From assembly GCA_037447655.1 (NCBI GenBank), contig JBBHKE010001154.1, forward strand, positions 36,429 through 100,428: 64,000 nucleotides of DNA. Reading direction: 5' to 3'. How positions within the stretch are numbered: position 1 is the first letter of the stretch; each line of letters opens with the position of its first letter. A program made the translations under genes and the position numbers. Below, piece by piece: positions 11,950 through 22,888 of the stretch. The DNA comes from Zygnema cylindricum (taxonomy: Eukaryota > Streptophyta > Zygnematophyceae > Zygnematales > Zygnemataceae). Under the pieces are notes generated by a model, which worked only from the letters and a program-made list of their open reading frames with translations, was not told the DNA's origin and did no database searches.

Positions 11950-12200
11950 CCAATACCTTTGTAAAAACTCATATTTTTTATCTTCTAAAGTCAACTCATC
12001 TTCGGGCCTTCCTAGACAATGCACTTGCTATAATATAGTATTGCCGACCTTGAACCGTGGACCAACCTAATCTATTACCCATCCGTCGACCTCATGTTTT
12101 ATAATTATTGAGGGATCCAATTCCATTTTTTCCTCAACTTGTCGAAGATTTGTTGAGTTCAACTGACGGTGTGTATTACTGGATGAATTTTTGTTGAAGG
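11950..12200 (-). pseudogene. Gypsy-1 integrase C-terminus with chromodomain-like tail
   Basis: Translating the minus strand with breaks gives GRPEDELTLEDKKYEFLQRY after a VGPRF-containing segment. This resembles the chromodomain end of plant chromoviruses, where a similar W-x-G-x-P-x-x-E-x-T-W-E-D motif occurs. Stops interrupt it. The assignment is an inference from a short motif. Confidence 0.55.
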
Positions 12201-12595
12201 CAGAAAGTTCAATTTGGCAAAAACTGACGATATCATCTCGATTACAGTAAATGGTCCAATGTACTTAGGAGCAAATTTCCCCGTAAGATCCGATTATCCT
12301 TCGATCTTGCACCTGTAATGAGTTGTAAAAGCCAAACCTTATCATTTGTGCTTACCACCCAATCACCCCAAATAGGATTCGCATTTAATTCTTGCCTCCT
12401 TTGTGCTTTCACTAATGCATCCCCGACTATTTTCCAAACTCTTTGAAAGTATTCCCAAAACTCGTTTAAGAACCTCTGTTCTCTTAAGTGACCCGTGCTA
12501 TTAAGTTTAATGTTTCTTTGGGTTGGTTTCCGTATGCAACTTCAAATTGTGAGAAACTTGTACTACGTGTTTACATGAATTGTATGCAAATTCCA

Positions 12596-13235
12596 TTAAT
12601 GGCAGATTAGATTTGAATGTGTTATGAAATCCATTGCAAACAGTCCTAAACATTTCCTCAGAGTACGGTTCATTCTTTCAATTTGTCCACCTGGCTGAGG
12701 ATGATAAGAGGTACTGATTTTTAATTCAGTGCATAAATTTTGTTGCAATTCTTTCCAAAATGCAGACGTAAATTTAAAATCCCTATCAGTGACTATAGAC
12801 AAAAGAACTCCATGATGTCTGACCACATTGTCAAAATAAAACTTTTCAATATCTACAACTGAATAAGTAGTTTTGCAAAGGAAAAATATTGCCATTTTAC
12901 CAAACCTATCGACTACGACCATGATATCGTATTTTTTCTAGATGTAGCAAGCAATCTGACAATAAAATCCATACTTACATATTCCTATGGTCTTTCATGG
13001 ATATTAAAGGTTTTTAAATACCTGTAAGATTTTGGTTACTAGGTTTACTCTGTTGGCTAAGGACACAACTTTACTCGTGTTTCGACACCTCTTTTGCCAT
13101 CCCGAGCCAAAACAATATACTCTGCAACCGGCTAAGAGTTTTATTTCGACCTAGATGTCCTAAATGCTCGTGGGCTTCCTGTAAATGTTGTTTTCTTAAA
13201 TCTCCTATTTCAGAAATACATGATCTATCCTCGTT
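12596..13235 (-). pseudogene. Gypsy-1 integrase (broken)
   Basis: The longest frame (12596-12922) has the three catalytic acidic positions of a retroviral integrase core in order: Asp in VVVDRFGKM, Asp in VTDRDFKF, and Glu in GQIERMNRT. Upstream toward 13235 lies the degraded HHCC zinc region, including a segment ending LLHLGH-like in other frames. Stops separate it from RNase H. It would have inserted element cDNA into chromosomes; it is no longer intact. Confidence 0.85.
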
Positions 13236-13860
13236 CACAAATACAATATACCATCTTCTATTATAAAGTTTTTGACATGCCTCTCATTCAATGGGTCAGA
13301 ATTCCCTCCCGAAATATTATTGCAAATCACAACAAAATAAGGATATTTATCATAACCATTTCTAACAACATCTAAAAACAATTCATCTCGAACCATCACA
13401 CTTATTTCAAAACATCTACTTAAAAGATCTGCTACTACATTTGTTTTTCCAAGAATATGTTTGACATTAAATTTGAAATATGTGTATTTATGCATCGACC
13501 TAACCTATCTGCCAGTTATAATATGTGCATCACTTAATCTCTCTAGATAACAAAGATTTTTATTATCTCAGTGAACTGTAAATTCATGTTATGCAAATAA
13601 CAATGTCATTTTACCAATGCCTAAACTTTTAAAAGTAATTTTTTTTCTTGTACTAGATAGTTCTTTTCAAAATCATTGAATTTCCTCCACTCAAAAGCAA
13701 TAGGATGAAAATGTTTGCCGATTTTATGACTTATGAATGCACTTAGACCTTTATGAGATGCATCAGTAGTGATCAAAAGTTCAAATTCTCCAACAGCATC
13801 GCGATACATCATTGTAGGGGCAGAGGTCAACTTCCCTTATAGTACCTCGAAAGCTTTCTC
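13235..13860 (-). pseudogene. Gypsy-1 RNase H region (broken)
   Basis: Frames at 13621-13830 (LLITTDASHKGLSAF) and 13235-13495 (FNVKHILGKTNVVADLLSRC) bracket a Gypsy-type RNase H. The first holds the metal-binding Asp of TDAS and the second the conserved N-x-x-A-D-x-L-S-R end. Frameshifts and stops separate them. Confidence 0.85.
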
Positions 13861-13869
13861 CTAATCGGC

Positions 13870-14580
13870 TCCCCACATAAACGTCTTATGCTCCCGAAGT
13901 AAATCTGTCAAAGGTGCGGAGATCATTCTAAATTTCTTCATAAATTTCTTGTAAAAAAAAGGCCAATCCCAAAAATGATCTAACTTATGTGACATTAGTG
14001 GGTTGCTTCCAATTTTGGATTACAGTAATTTTGGATGGATATGTTTTAACACCTTCCCCACTAACTATATGTCCCAAAAATAATTGTTCACTTTTAAGAA
14101 AACTGGATTTTGATAATTTTCCATATAATTTTTTTTCCCTTTAACCTTTCTTACACTTTGGTTAAATGAATTACATGTTGTTCTTTAGATTCAATGTAAA
14201 TTAAAAAATCATATATGAACACCTGAGCAAACCCATCTATATAATCTAAAAGGGTTTGGTTCATTAATCTTTGGTAAGTAAACGGTGCATTCGTTAAGTC
14301 AAATGGCATCACTATCCATTCAAAATGACAAACCCTATCTTTGAAAGCACTTTTATCAACATCCTCAGTTCTAATTGGCGCGTGATTAAAGCCACTACGT
14401 AGCTCAATCAACGAAAATACTTTAGCACCTTTTTAACAATCTATCAAATCAAAAATTAAGGGCACGGATACTTATCCTTCAACGTAATCTTGTTCATACT
14501 ACGATAGTCGACACATATTCTCAACGTTCCGTCTTTCATTTTGACGAAGAAAATTGGTGCTCCGTACGGGGATATGTTGG
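13870..14580 (-). pseudogene. Gypsy-1 reverse transcriptase, C-terminal part
   Basis: The frame at 14151-14411 reads through the palm region (MPFDLTNAPFTYQRLMNQTL) to the active-site strand. There the usual F-x-D-D is FIYDFLIY, so one catalytic Asp is lost. Before it lies [11 protein letters not shown], read in pieces up to the Copia insertion at 14581. The N-terminal half continues at 20795-21143 on the far side of the Copia element. Confidence 0.85.
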
Positions 14581-15480
14581 TGTTGAAAAGAGGTAATTAA
14601 TAGTTCACTTCTATAGTTTAGTTAGCATGTAAAGAGAGAGAAAGAGAGAACCAAAGGCACGCCATGGCTGCCGCGTCATTTAGGAGGGAGAATGAAATAG
14701 AAGGTATTTTACTATTTGTAGCAAAATATTGCCTCTAGCCGGATTTGAACCGAGGTCTACGAAATACTACTTAGACCTTAGCCTTATCCATTAAGGCACT
14801 AGCGAAACGATATAGGCATTACGTTTTACGGATATTTATCTATTTGTTAAACGGGCTAATTTGCAGCAGACTAACGAAAACACGCATTAATCAATTCATG
14901 CATGAAAGCGAATCGAAGCCGCATAAATACAAATGATCGGACGGCCACAATTGCAGCCGCCACCCGCATTAAACTTTCGGCGGCCTTTGCGGATAGCGTC
15001 ACGCGACGCCACGTGGCACCATACTACTACATACCGGAGAAGATGTGAGGAGGAACCATTGCTCATGTTTTGACAGGCGTCACTTTGAAAGCCATGTCGT
15101 ACAATGGCCGTACAATAACTACATCGCCTAATGTACCTTCTTGTACTATGTAATGTTTCTATTGGACTAGGGTTTAGTTGTAGGCAGTCGTAAGTTGGCA
15201 GACCAGGACTTAGTGAAATTTAGGTACCTCTCTCTAAGAGAGCTTGTAACTATAAAGGTCATCTTTGACCAACCATAACTTACTGCTCAGGGAAGCAAAT
15301 TCAGTGATTCTTTTTGCGTTTGACTCAGGGGAGTCTTTTCCTCACAAGGGTGAGAGTAGTCAAAATACTTGTGTGCCTGGGGGGCGCTTATTCAGCGGGA
15401 AAGTAAAAGGGGCAAACATTATCCTAGAGGCTTTACATAGGCTGCTCATTCTCTAGGTCAACGAAGACCACAGAATTGCA
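14581..15480 (+). repeat. Copia 5' LTR
   Basis: Begins TGTTGAAAAG and ends CAGAATTGCA (TG..CA). It matches 19909-20794 throughout. It contains an antisense tRNA-like sequence at 14730-14805. Confidence 0.95.
14730..14805 (-). other. Antisense tRNA-like sequence in Copia 5' LTR
   Basis: On the minus strand 76 bases resemble a tRNA, closest by eye to plant tRNA-Arg. The A-box region reads AGTGCCTTAATGGATAAGG with a 4-bp D stem. A perfect 7-bp stem AGGTCTA/TAGACCT sits in the anticodon-arm position, and a B box GGTTCAAATCC lies in the T arm. The acceptor ends do not pair, and the anticodon loop is too large (12 nt), so it is not a working tRNA gene. The other LTR keeps the same boxes. Confidence 0.6.
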
Positions 15481-15481
15481 A

Positions 15482-15493
15482 GTTATGGGCCCA
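15482..15493 (+). other. Copia primer-binding site, half-tRNA type
   Basis: GTTATGGGCCCA begins two bases after the 5' LTR ends. It is the reverse complement of the anticodon stem-loop of plant initiator tRNA-Met (TGGGCCCATAAC), recalled from the known sequence. Most plant LTR elements instead match the tRNA 3' end (TGGTATCAGAGC). Drosophila copia and yeast Ty5 use the anticodon-arm site with a cleaved half-tRNA. Confidence 0.75.
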
Positions 15494-15958
15494 TCCTCTA
15501 GGGTGCCCCTATTTGATGGATCAGACTTTCTTTATTGGGAAATGATAATGGAGGGAGAACTATTTGAGAAACACCTATGGGGCATAGTGTCCAAACAAGT
15601 TCGATGCCCACCTCCACCTGGGTTTGGAGGAACGCGTTTTTTTGGCACCTCTGCCTCTATAGTAGGTGGAACAGCTACCACCATCACTGTGGATGAAGAT
15701 GAGGAAGGGGAGGAGATTGTCATGGAAGGAGAAATGGGGGGAGTTGCAACTCAAGTGACACCATTGCCGAAAGCGATAACGACACCAACACCACTAGCAA
15801 CGGCGACAAGGGTTCAGATCGAAAGATCGGAGTATGAAAAGTGGAACTTCAAAGACAAGGTTGCTAAGCTCTTAATTCTTAAAAGTGTAGCAAAGGGCAT
15901 TGCCATTTTCCCTTATACACGTCAAATCTTCATCTCAGATTTGGATATCACTAGTTAA
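15485..15958 (+). pseudogene. Copia gag, N-terminal part
   Basis: The frame from ATG 15485 reads VPLFDGSDFLYW and LWGIV, the usual start of plant Copia Gag (UBN2-type). This ATG lies inside the primer-binding site; the next in-frame ATG is within WEMIMEG. A glycine/proline-rich insertion and an acidic stretch (DEDEEGEEIV) follow. A stop at 15956 and a frame change separate it from the rest of gag. Gag would form the particle shell around the element RNA. Confidence 0.85.
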
Positions 15959-15989
15959 CAAATAAAAGAGTGGATTATTAGAGCAACAG

Positions 15990-16547
15990 TTGGCAAAAAA
16001 CAAGATTGCAGCTATTACTTATAAGGGAGGAAGCATGAATAATTATTGCAATGATTTAGGAGCATTATTTGTAGAGCTAGAGAGTGCAGGTAACTCATGG
16101 TCTGAGAGACAAAGAGTGAACACATTAATGATGAAACTACCTGAAGAGTATGCGAATATCATTAATCGATTGCAGGACATAGGAGATAGCAATTGGAATT
16201 GGGATGATACAGTGGGAATGATTTTAGTGAAAGAAAGCACCATAGAGCTTAGGAGAGGGAGTCCAAGTGTTCAAGCATTGTCTGCAGGAGCTGATTGGCG
16301 GAAACGTGATGAGGAGAGAGAGAAAGATCCTTATCGAAACTTTGGAGGAAGAGGACAAGGAGGTGGCAGATTTGATAGACAAGGGAGAGGAACTTCTCGA
16401 GGAGGATTATGTCACTTCTGCAAGAAACCGGGACACTATATGGCAGATTGTGGCAAACTTGCAGATCTTCGACTAAAAGATGGGCAAGGGAACTCAAGAA
16501 ATGGAGGAAAGAAAAAGGCTTTCCTAACTCAAGGGGATGATGAGTAA
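15990..16547 (+). pseudogene. Copia gag, C-terminal part with zinc knuckle
   Basis: The frame carries the helical Gag core (SWSERQRVNTLMMKLPEEY), a basic glycine/arginine stretch, and an intact CCHC knuckle, CHFCKKPGHYMADC (C-x2-C-x4-H-x4-C), which binds RNA. It ends at a TAA (16545-16547). The same frame continues beyond into protease, so the stop is a single lesion in a gag-pol frame. Confidence 0.92.
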
Positions 16548-17268
16548 GAGAACGAAGAAACGGAACAGGAAGAGGAGCTTGAGGAGCTTAAGGAGCTTCT
16601 TCTTAATCAGAAAAACACTGAAAAGCATGTTGACATTCCACGGAGACAAAAGTGTGCTTTCGGAGGTAAGAGGGATCCACCTGAAGATGGGTGGATCATA
16701 AATTCAGGGGCCTCAATGTATATGTGCAAAGATAAAAGGTGGTTCACTAAACTGAGAAAAATCCCAACAGTTGAGATAGAGTACGGAGATGGTAGAGTAG
16801 AAACCACAAGTCTTGTTGGAACAGTTGACTTGAAGGTTCTAGTTAATGGAAAGGCCTCAATTGTAACACTCTCAGACGTTCTTTACATTCCACAACTTAG
16901 TAAGAACTTGGTCTCAACAGCTGTCCTAGATGAAAAGGAGTTTGAAACAGGAACTAGGAAAGGAATCTTCACAGCAAACTTTGATAATGAGGTTTATTTA
17001 ATAGCTGAGAAGGGCAGTCAGGGAATGTTTAGAATTGTGCTTTGCAATGAAAAGAGTGTTCTCTACTCGTGTGCAAGTGAGATGATGCTTTGGCACAAAA
17101 CGTTGGGGCATATGCATCTAGATAGATTAAAGAAAATGAAGAAAAAGGGAATAGTGGAGGGTATTACTTTTGAGGATGATGAGACCTTTGATGATTGTAG
17201 TGGATTTGCCCAAGTGAAGATTCATAGACTTCCATTTCCAAAGGCAACCACATATAGGAGAGAGAAAG
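16548..17268 (+). pseudogene. Copia protease and GAG-pre-integrase region
   Basis: After the gag stop the frame continues through an acidic linker to WIINSGAS, the aspartic-protease active site. The catalytic Asp of the family motif D-S-G-A is Asn here, so it is probably inactive. Further on, DVLYIPQLSKNLVS is the conserved Copia protease tail and LWHKTLGHMHLDRL the pre-integrase motif. A frameshift occurs near 17268, at the start of the integrase core. Confidence 0.92.
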
Positions 17269-18287
17269 TATGCGGTCTAATCACACTGATGTTTGGGGAC
17301 CTGTTAGATATGCTTCACATAGGGGGAAGAGGTGGATGTTAACTATCACAGATGATTGGTCTAGATACACGAAGGTATACTTTCTCAGACATAAGTCAGA
17401 GGTATTGAGATGTTTCAAAGAGTATAAAGTATGGAGTGAAAAACTACAGCACCTCAATAAAAAAGATAAGAAGTGATAATGGGAAAGAATACACCTCAAG
17501 GGAATTTGAAGAATATCTTAAAGAAGAAGGAATTCATCATGAGAAAATTGTTCCCTATAATCCGGAACAAAATAGAGTAGCAGAAAGAGTGAATAGAACT
17601 TTAGGAGATATGTCCAGAAGTATGTTAACTGATAAGAGGATAGGGTTGCAGTTTTGGGCGGAGTCTATGAACTATGCTAATTTCATCAAAAATATAGTTC
17701 TAACTTCAGCAAATAAGGAGGAAACTCCGTATGAGAGGTGGACAGGAAGAAAACTTGATTTGTCTAGTTTGATAGTGTTCGGAAGTCAAGTCTAAAGTTT
17801 GGATTCCGATAAGACTAAACAGAAATTAGATGGGAGAGGGAAGCCAGGATATCTTGTAGGATATGATGAGAGCACAAAAGGATACCGAGTGTATGACTTG
17901 AAAAAGAAAGATATAATTTTGGTAAAACACATAGTGGTGATGCATGAAAAGAAGGCCATTGATCCTTTCAAATATAATAAGGAAGTGAAAATCAGATTTG
18001 AAACGGATCAGTTTTCTGACTTTGACTTTGAAAATGAAGAGAAGGAAGAGGGAGAAAAAGAAAAATCTGCAGATTTACCAAAGGAGGAGGAAAGGACAAC
18101 ATCCGAGACAACGCCACAATACGAAGTGGAAACCAAAGAGGAACTTGATGAGACACCGGAATTGGAAGTTAGGGAAGCTGAAAATCTCCCTAAACAAAAC
18201 CCAAGGATGCCTTCCATACCGACGTCCGATTTTGAAAGGGGAAGAAGAAGTAGTAAACGACTTCAAGAAAGACAAGTAAATAACTAA
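17268..18287 (+). pseudogene. Copia integrase (frameshifted)
   Basis: The core is split over two frames: HTDVWGPV and TITDDWSRY (first Asp) in one, then KIRSDNGKEY (second Asp) and NRVAERVNRT (Glu) in the other. All three catalytic residues are present. An in-frame stop (17793-17795) precedes the C-terminal GYLVGYDESTKGYRVYD motif. A long acidic linker then runs to a stop at 18285-18287. Confidence 0.92.
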
Positions 18288-19115
18288 CTCACAAAGATGT
18301 CTCACCCAGATGAACCTCAGACATACTTAGAGGCCATAAACACTCCAGAAAGTAGCCGGTGGATCACAGCTATAAATGAAGAAATGGCCTCTATTATGGA
18401 AGCTAATATATGGGAGTTGGTAGATTGTCCACCGGACCGAAATCTGATCGGATGTAAGTGGGTTTTTAAACTTAAATTAAACCCGGATAATACCATTGAG
18501 AGGTACAAAGCTAGGTTAGTTGCAAAAGGATATACTCAGAAAGAGGGGATAGACTACGAAGAAACCTTTGCACCTGTTGTCAGATTTCCTTCTGTTAGAA
18601 TCCTTTTAAGTATAGCCGCAGCGGAGGATATGGAAATCCACCAGATGGATATTAAAACGACCTTTTTGCACGGAGAGTTGGAAGAAGAAATTTACATGAG
18701 GCAACCGGAAGGATTCGTGGAAAGTGGGGAAGAAAAAAAAGTTTGCAAACTGATAAAATCACTCCATTGGCTTAAGCAAGCCCCGCGACAGTGGAATATA
18801 AAGCTCGACGAATTTCTGACCGGTTTGGGGTATATCAGAATTAGTTCACATCACTCTATATATTTATTTGAGGATGAGGATGGAGTGATATTTATTGCTA
18901 TTTATGTGGATGATTTGTTGGTCTTAAGCAAGTCTTTAGATAAAATTAACAAACTAAAACGGGATCTTAGAAGCCGCTTTGACATGAAAGATCTCGGCGA
19001 AGCAAAGTACATTTTGGGAATTCAAATGGAGAGAGATAGAGAGAATAGGATTATAAGACTCACTTAGAAAGAAGCAATTGGCAATATGCTAGAAAAATTT
19101 CAAATGGAAAAAGCA
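18288..19115 (+). pseudogene. Copia reverse transcriptase
   Basis: The longest frame (18297-19067) contains the conserved Copia blocks WELVDCPPDRNLIGCKWVFK, RLVAKGYTQKEGIDY, MDIKTTFLHGELEEEIYM and the active site YVDD (18903-18914), which is intact. A TAG at 19065-19067 interrupts it before GNMLEKFQMEKAN, and the frame changes near 19115. It copied element RNA into DNA when functional. Confidence 0.95.
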
Positions 19116-19895
19116 AACATATGTACTACTTCGTGGATTTGAAGAAAGTGAGTGAGGGGGGTGAAGAGGGAGGAATATTGATCATAAATGATGAGATAGA
19201 TGAGATAGAAAAAAGATTTATGGAAAATATCCCTTATCGGCAGATTGTATGCAGTTTAATAAATTTTATGAATTCTACCCGGCCGGATATAGTTGCAGCC
19301 GTAGGAGTCCTCAGCAAGAGTCTAAATGAACCAAAAAAGAGAGACTGAAGGCTGCCAAAAGGGTGATGAGGTATCTGGTGGGGACAAGGGAATTGTGGTT
19401 CCATTTGGGAGGGGAGCACACTGACATCACAATTGGAGTGATGCCAGTTATGGAGATGTGCATTTAAGGCGGTGTACGACTAGATATGTGTTGCAAATTG
19501 GATATGGTGCATATTGTTGGAGTAGCAAGCAACAAAAAGTAGTTGCTCAGTCCACTATGGAGGCTGAATACATGGCTTCCTGTGCCGCTACCAAAGAATT
19601 AATGTGGGTGAAATCTCTTCTTGAAGAACTTGGGTTCATGAAGACAGGAACTCAGAATGTTTTTTGTGATAATCAAGCTGCTATCTCTATTGCAGCTAAT
19701 CCGAAACATCACTTCAAAGCTAATAATATGGATATTAGACTAAACTTTGTAAGAGAGAAGGTTGAAAATAAAATCATTAAACTGGTTCATAAAACTGATA
19801 AAGAAATGATTGCAGACATGATGACAAAACCAGTACCTTCCCCTAAGTTGATTTATTGTAGAGAAAACTGTGGATTAAAATTGAAAAGTGACTAA
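19116..19895 (+). pseudogene. Copia RNase H (frameshifted)
   Basis: The first part (YRQIVCSLINFMNSTRPDIV) leads into RNase H. After a stop at 19346 and a frame change it continues as KQQKVVAQSTMEAEYMASC (catalytic Glu) and FCDNQAAISIA (catalytic Asp). It ends with MTKPVPSPK..FVREKV-type sequence and a stop at 19893-19895, just before the polypurine tract. Confidence 0.93.
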
Positions 19896-19908
19896 GAATT
19901 GAGGGGAG
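19896..19908 (+). other. Copia polypurine tract
   Basis: GAATTGAGGGGAG directly abuts the 3' LTR, as expected for the plus-strand primer. Confidence 0.85.
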
Positions 19909-20794
19909 TGTTGAAAAGAGGTAATTAATAGTTCACTTCTATAGTTTAGTTAGAATGTAAAGAGGGAGAAAGAGAGAACCAAAGGCTCGCCATGGCTGCC
20001 GCGTCATTTAGGAGGGAGAATGAAATAGAAGGTATTTTACTATTCGTAGCAAAATATCGCCTCTAGCCGGATTTGAACCGCGGTCTACGAAATACTACTT
20101 AGACATTAACCTTATCCATTAAGGCACAAGCAAAACGATATACGTATTACGTTTCACGGATATTTATCTATTTGTTAAACGGGCTAATTTGCAGCAGACT
20201 AACAAAAACACGCATTAATCAATTCATGTATTGAAGCGAATCGAAGCCACATAAATACAAATGATCGGACGACCACAATTGCAGCCGCCACCCGCAATAA
20301 ACTTTCGGCGGCCTTTGCGGATAACGTCACGCGACGTCACGTGGCACCATAATGTTAGATACCGGAGAAGATGGGAGGAGGATCCATTGCTGCGTCACTT
20401 TGAAAGCCATGTCGTACAATTGCCGTACAATAAGTACATCGCCTAATGTACCTTTTTGTACTATGTAGTGTTTCTATTGGACTAGGGTTTAGAAGTAGGC
20501 AGTCGTAAGTAGGCATACTAGGACTTAGTGAAATTTAGGTACCTCTCTCTAAGAGAGCTTGTAACTATAAAGGTCATCTTTGACCAACCATAACTTACTA
20601 CTCAGGGGAGCAAATCTAGTGATTCTTTTTGCGTTTGACTCAAGGGTGTCTTGTCCTCACAACGGTGATGTGGTTAGTATATTTGTGTGCCTGGGCGGCG
20701 CTTATTCAGCGGGAAACTAGAAGGGGCAAATATTATTCTAGGGGTTTTATATAGGCTGCTCATTCTCTGGGTCAATGGAGACCACAGAATTGTA
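19909..20794 (+). repeat. Copia 3' LTR
   Basis: Begins TGTTGAAAAG. It ends TTGTA where the 5' LTR has TTGCA, so the terminal CA has mutated to TA. It lacks a short segment near TGCTCATGTTTTGACAG found in the 5' LTR. Confidence 0.95.
20058..20133 (-). other. Antisense tRNA-like sequence in Copia 3' LTR
   Basis: Counterpart of 14730-14805. The B box GGTTCAAATCC and the A-box core TTAATGGATAAGG are unchanged although about eight surrounding bases differ between the LTRs. Confidence 0.6.
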
Positions 20795-21143
20795 ATTCGG
20801 ATGAATATGTTCTTTCTCCAAAAGTTAATAGATTTGTTTCTTTAACTCCTGCTCAAAGAAACTGTGTTTGAAAATTCATGTGAGAGGAGAATTACATCCA
20901 GGCTACAAATTAATAACATGTTCCACATCTTGGTGACCTTCCTGAGGGTAAATCACTCGAGAAAACATCTCGAAATTTAAAAATCAAATCTTTAACTGCA
21001 ACATCAGATGTATTAATGTCAGTTACAAAGTCAGATCTTAGTTTTTTGGGAATTTTAGTGGTGTCTGATTTAGGAATGACTTCATTATTAGTGTTTTCTC
21101 CCCCCCTTTTATCAATAACGACCTCAGTTACTATCAACAACAA
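20795..21143 (-). pseudogene. Gypsy-1 reverse transcriptase, N-terminal part
   Basis: On the minus strand this gives LIFKFRDVFSSDLPSG, the pre-RT segment of Gypsy polyproteins, and then, with breaks, a stretch ending at LLEKEHIHP next to the Copia 3' LTR. It joins functionally to 14580 across the Copia insertion. In-frame stops are present. Confidence 0.8.
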
Positions 21144-21275
21144 AGCACGATTTGTTTTATCTATTAACTGTTTTTTAAATTATTTAGCTTAAGTCAAACC
21201 TTTCACTTTCTGTTTGTTCATATAATTTATACAATTCCTATGAATTTTCTTTGAAGGTAATGCTTGCAAAACCTT

Positions 21276-21610
21276 CTAACCATTTTCAGACTTCACTTTT
21301 AATGTGTTAATTTGTTGATTAGTTTGAGGATTATGTTCAATTAACAAAAGTTTTCCCATAATTAGTTCCTCACTTCCCAAATTCATTATTTCACACACAA
21401 CTTTCATTTTAGGACCCTGGATATAAACTTTTATTGTGTCAGTTTGTAAGCCTAATGTGGTCTTATAACTATTTGCCACTTGAACATGCAAAGGTTTTTC
21501 TTTAATATGAGTATGAATTGTATTTTCCTCTACAAACTTATGTGAAAGTTATGTGTAGCACCTGAATCAACCATTACTGTTAACGGTTTTCGTTCCACTA
21601 AAGACTCGAA
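21276..21610 (-). pseudogene. Gypsy-1 protease
   Basis: Minus-strand translation gives PLTVMVDSGATHN, the aspartic protease active site with its D-S-G-A motif intact, and then, after a frame break, LHVQVANSYKTTLGL and LGSEELIMGK. These match the same region of Gypsy-2 (45902-46200). Confidence 0.82.
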
Positions 21611-22870
21611 TCTCATCAAACTGTGTGTGGTGTCATCGTTATTTAACTATCCTAATATAGGTATGTTGTTGAGAATTTCATCAGAAGGATTCTTCAAACT
21701 ATGTGTTGTAGGAAGAATGAGAATGAACTGAGCTATCCCAGATTTTCCACACTCTAGTTCCAAAAAGTTTTCTTCTTAACCCTAGATTTGGTAGACTTAA
21801 ATGAGATTACAGCCAGTCCTTTTACTCCCTCCCCTCGGTCATTAACATCATTCTTGGTCGAATTAGTTCATGAGTTCAATATTTCTCATTTGAAACATTT
21901 CCATTTTCGTTAACAACTTTCATTTCACTTTTCAATTCTGAAATTATTTCATCCACAACAACAGCATGATTATTAAATCTTTTGACCAATTTCATAATGC
22001 GTTTCTTTATAAACATTCAAGGCATTATCTATTTCACGTTTCCATGCAAAATTTGCGATTATCACACAATGAAATTAAACAAAAGAAAAGATAGAACATA
22101 ATCTTCCAAAGAAATTTGGTGCAGGTTTGAAGTCCTCAGATTGTTGTAATCCAAAATTTCTTCTTTTTAACAAATCGTTTGAAAAATATCAAAGTATAAT
22201 AAATCAATAAGACATTGAAAGTAAGTTAGTGTAAATTCAATTATTAAATTCCCAAACATTGATGGAGAAAGGTAAGAATTTTCCCACAAAATTTGCAATA
22301 ACAATATTGAAAACTGTCAATTGGAAGATTCAACGATAAATTATAGAACAACAAATTCAAAAAGCTGTCAATTGGAAGATTCAACGATAAATTATAGAAC
22401 AACAAATTTAAAAAGCTTTCAAAGGTAACAATTTAGGGTTTGAAAGTTTTGTCATTTTTTGACTCATTTGCTCTTGAAGAAGTAAAGTACTCCACCTTTC
22501 TTTCTCCTCTATAAGCAAATTTCCCATTTCCTACGACATCGGGATCTTTTACTCTATAATCATCACTTTCTCACGATTCACGGCTTCAAGCGCTCCCTCT
22601 AGACATGAATCATCGCTGGGAGAAAGCAAGTTTGTTTGGCCTCTAGGTAATTTGAGTGAGATTCAGCGGTGGCTACACTGCCCGCCACGCCTGAGTCCTT
22701 AAGACCTAAGCACGTCCAACATCTAACCAGGGGTCGCTAACACTGTGGTCACTTAGTTTCCCTCCAATCCTCTACCAGTCACATTGTGGTTCCACCGACA
22801 CAGATCAAAGTACCCTCACCGGTCACGACAGTCGATTTTCGAGTGAACAAGATTCTTCTTTGCTTATAAC
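21611..22870 (-). pseudogene. Gypsy-1 gag remnant
   Basis: This region lies between primer-binding site and protease. Only scattered short frames survive. SFKSTKSRV-type residues match the same place in Gypsy-2 (near 45710). No CCHC knuckle was found. At 22310-22410 a segment of about 70 bp is duplicated in tandem (CTGTCAATTGGAAGATTC twice). Confidence 0.5.
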
Positions 22871-22874
22871 CAAA

Positions 22875-22886
22875 GCTTTGATACCA
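22875..22886 (-). other. Gypsy-1 primer-binding site
   Basis: On the minus strand, TGGTATCAAAGC lies two bases inside the 5' LTR. It matches the 3' end complement of initiator tRNA-Met (TGGTATCAGAGC) with one mismatch, the usual plant primer. Confidence 0.85.
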
Positions 22887-22888
22887 TA

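Larger units (their letters stand above)
14581..20794 (+). mobile_element. Ty1/Copia LTR retrotransposon nested in Gypsy-1
   Basis: LTRs of 900 and 886 bp flank a gag-protease-integrase-reverse transcriptase-RNase H coding region; that domain order defines Ty1/Copia. A polypurine tract precedes the 3' LTR. The flanking 5-mers are GTTGG (14576-14580) and ATTCG (20795-20799), each one base from the GTTCG expected from the interrupted Gypsy sequence. The LTRs differ by about 5% in the first 260 bp by eye. Several stops and at least four frameshifts make it defective. The right-arm Gypsy lacks it. Confidence 0.96.

Noticed and set aside
14730-14805. Functional tRNA gene
   Set aside because: The acceptor stem does not pair, the anticodon loop is oversized, and the sequence is part of both LTRs.
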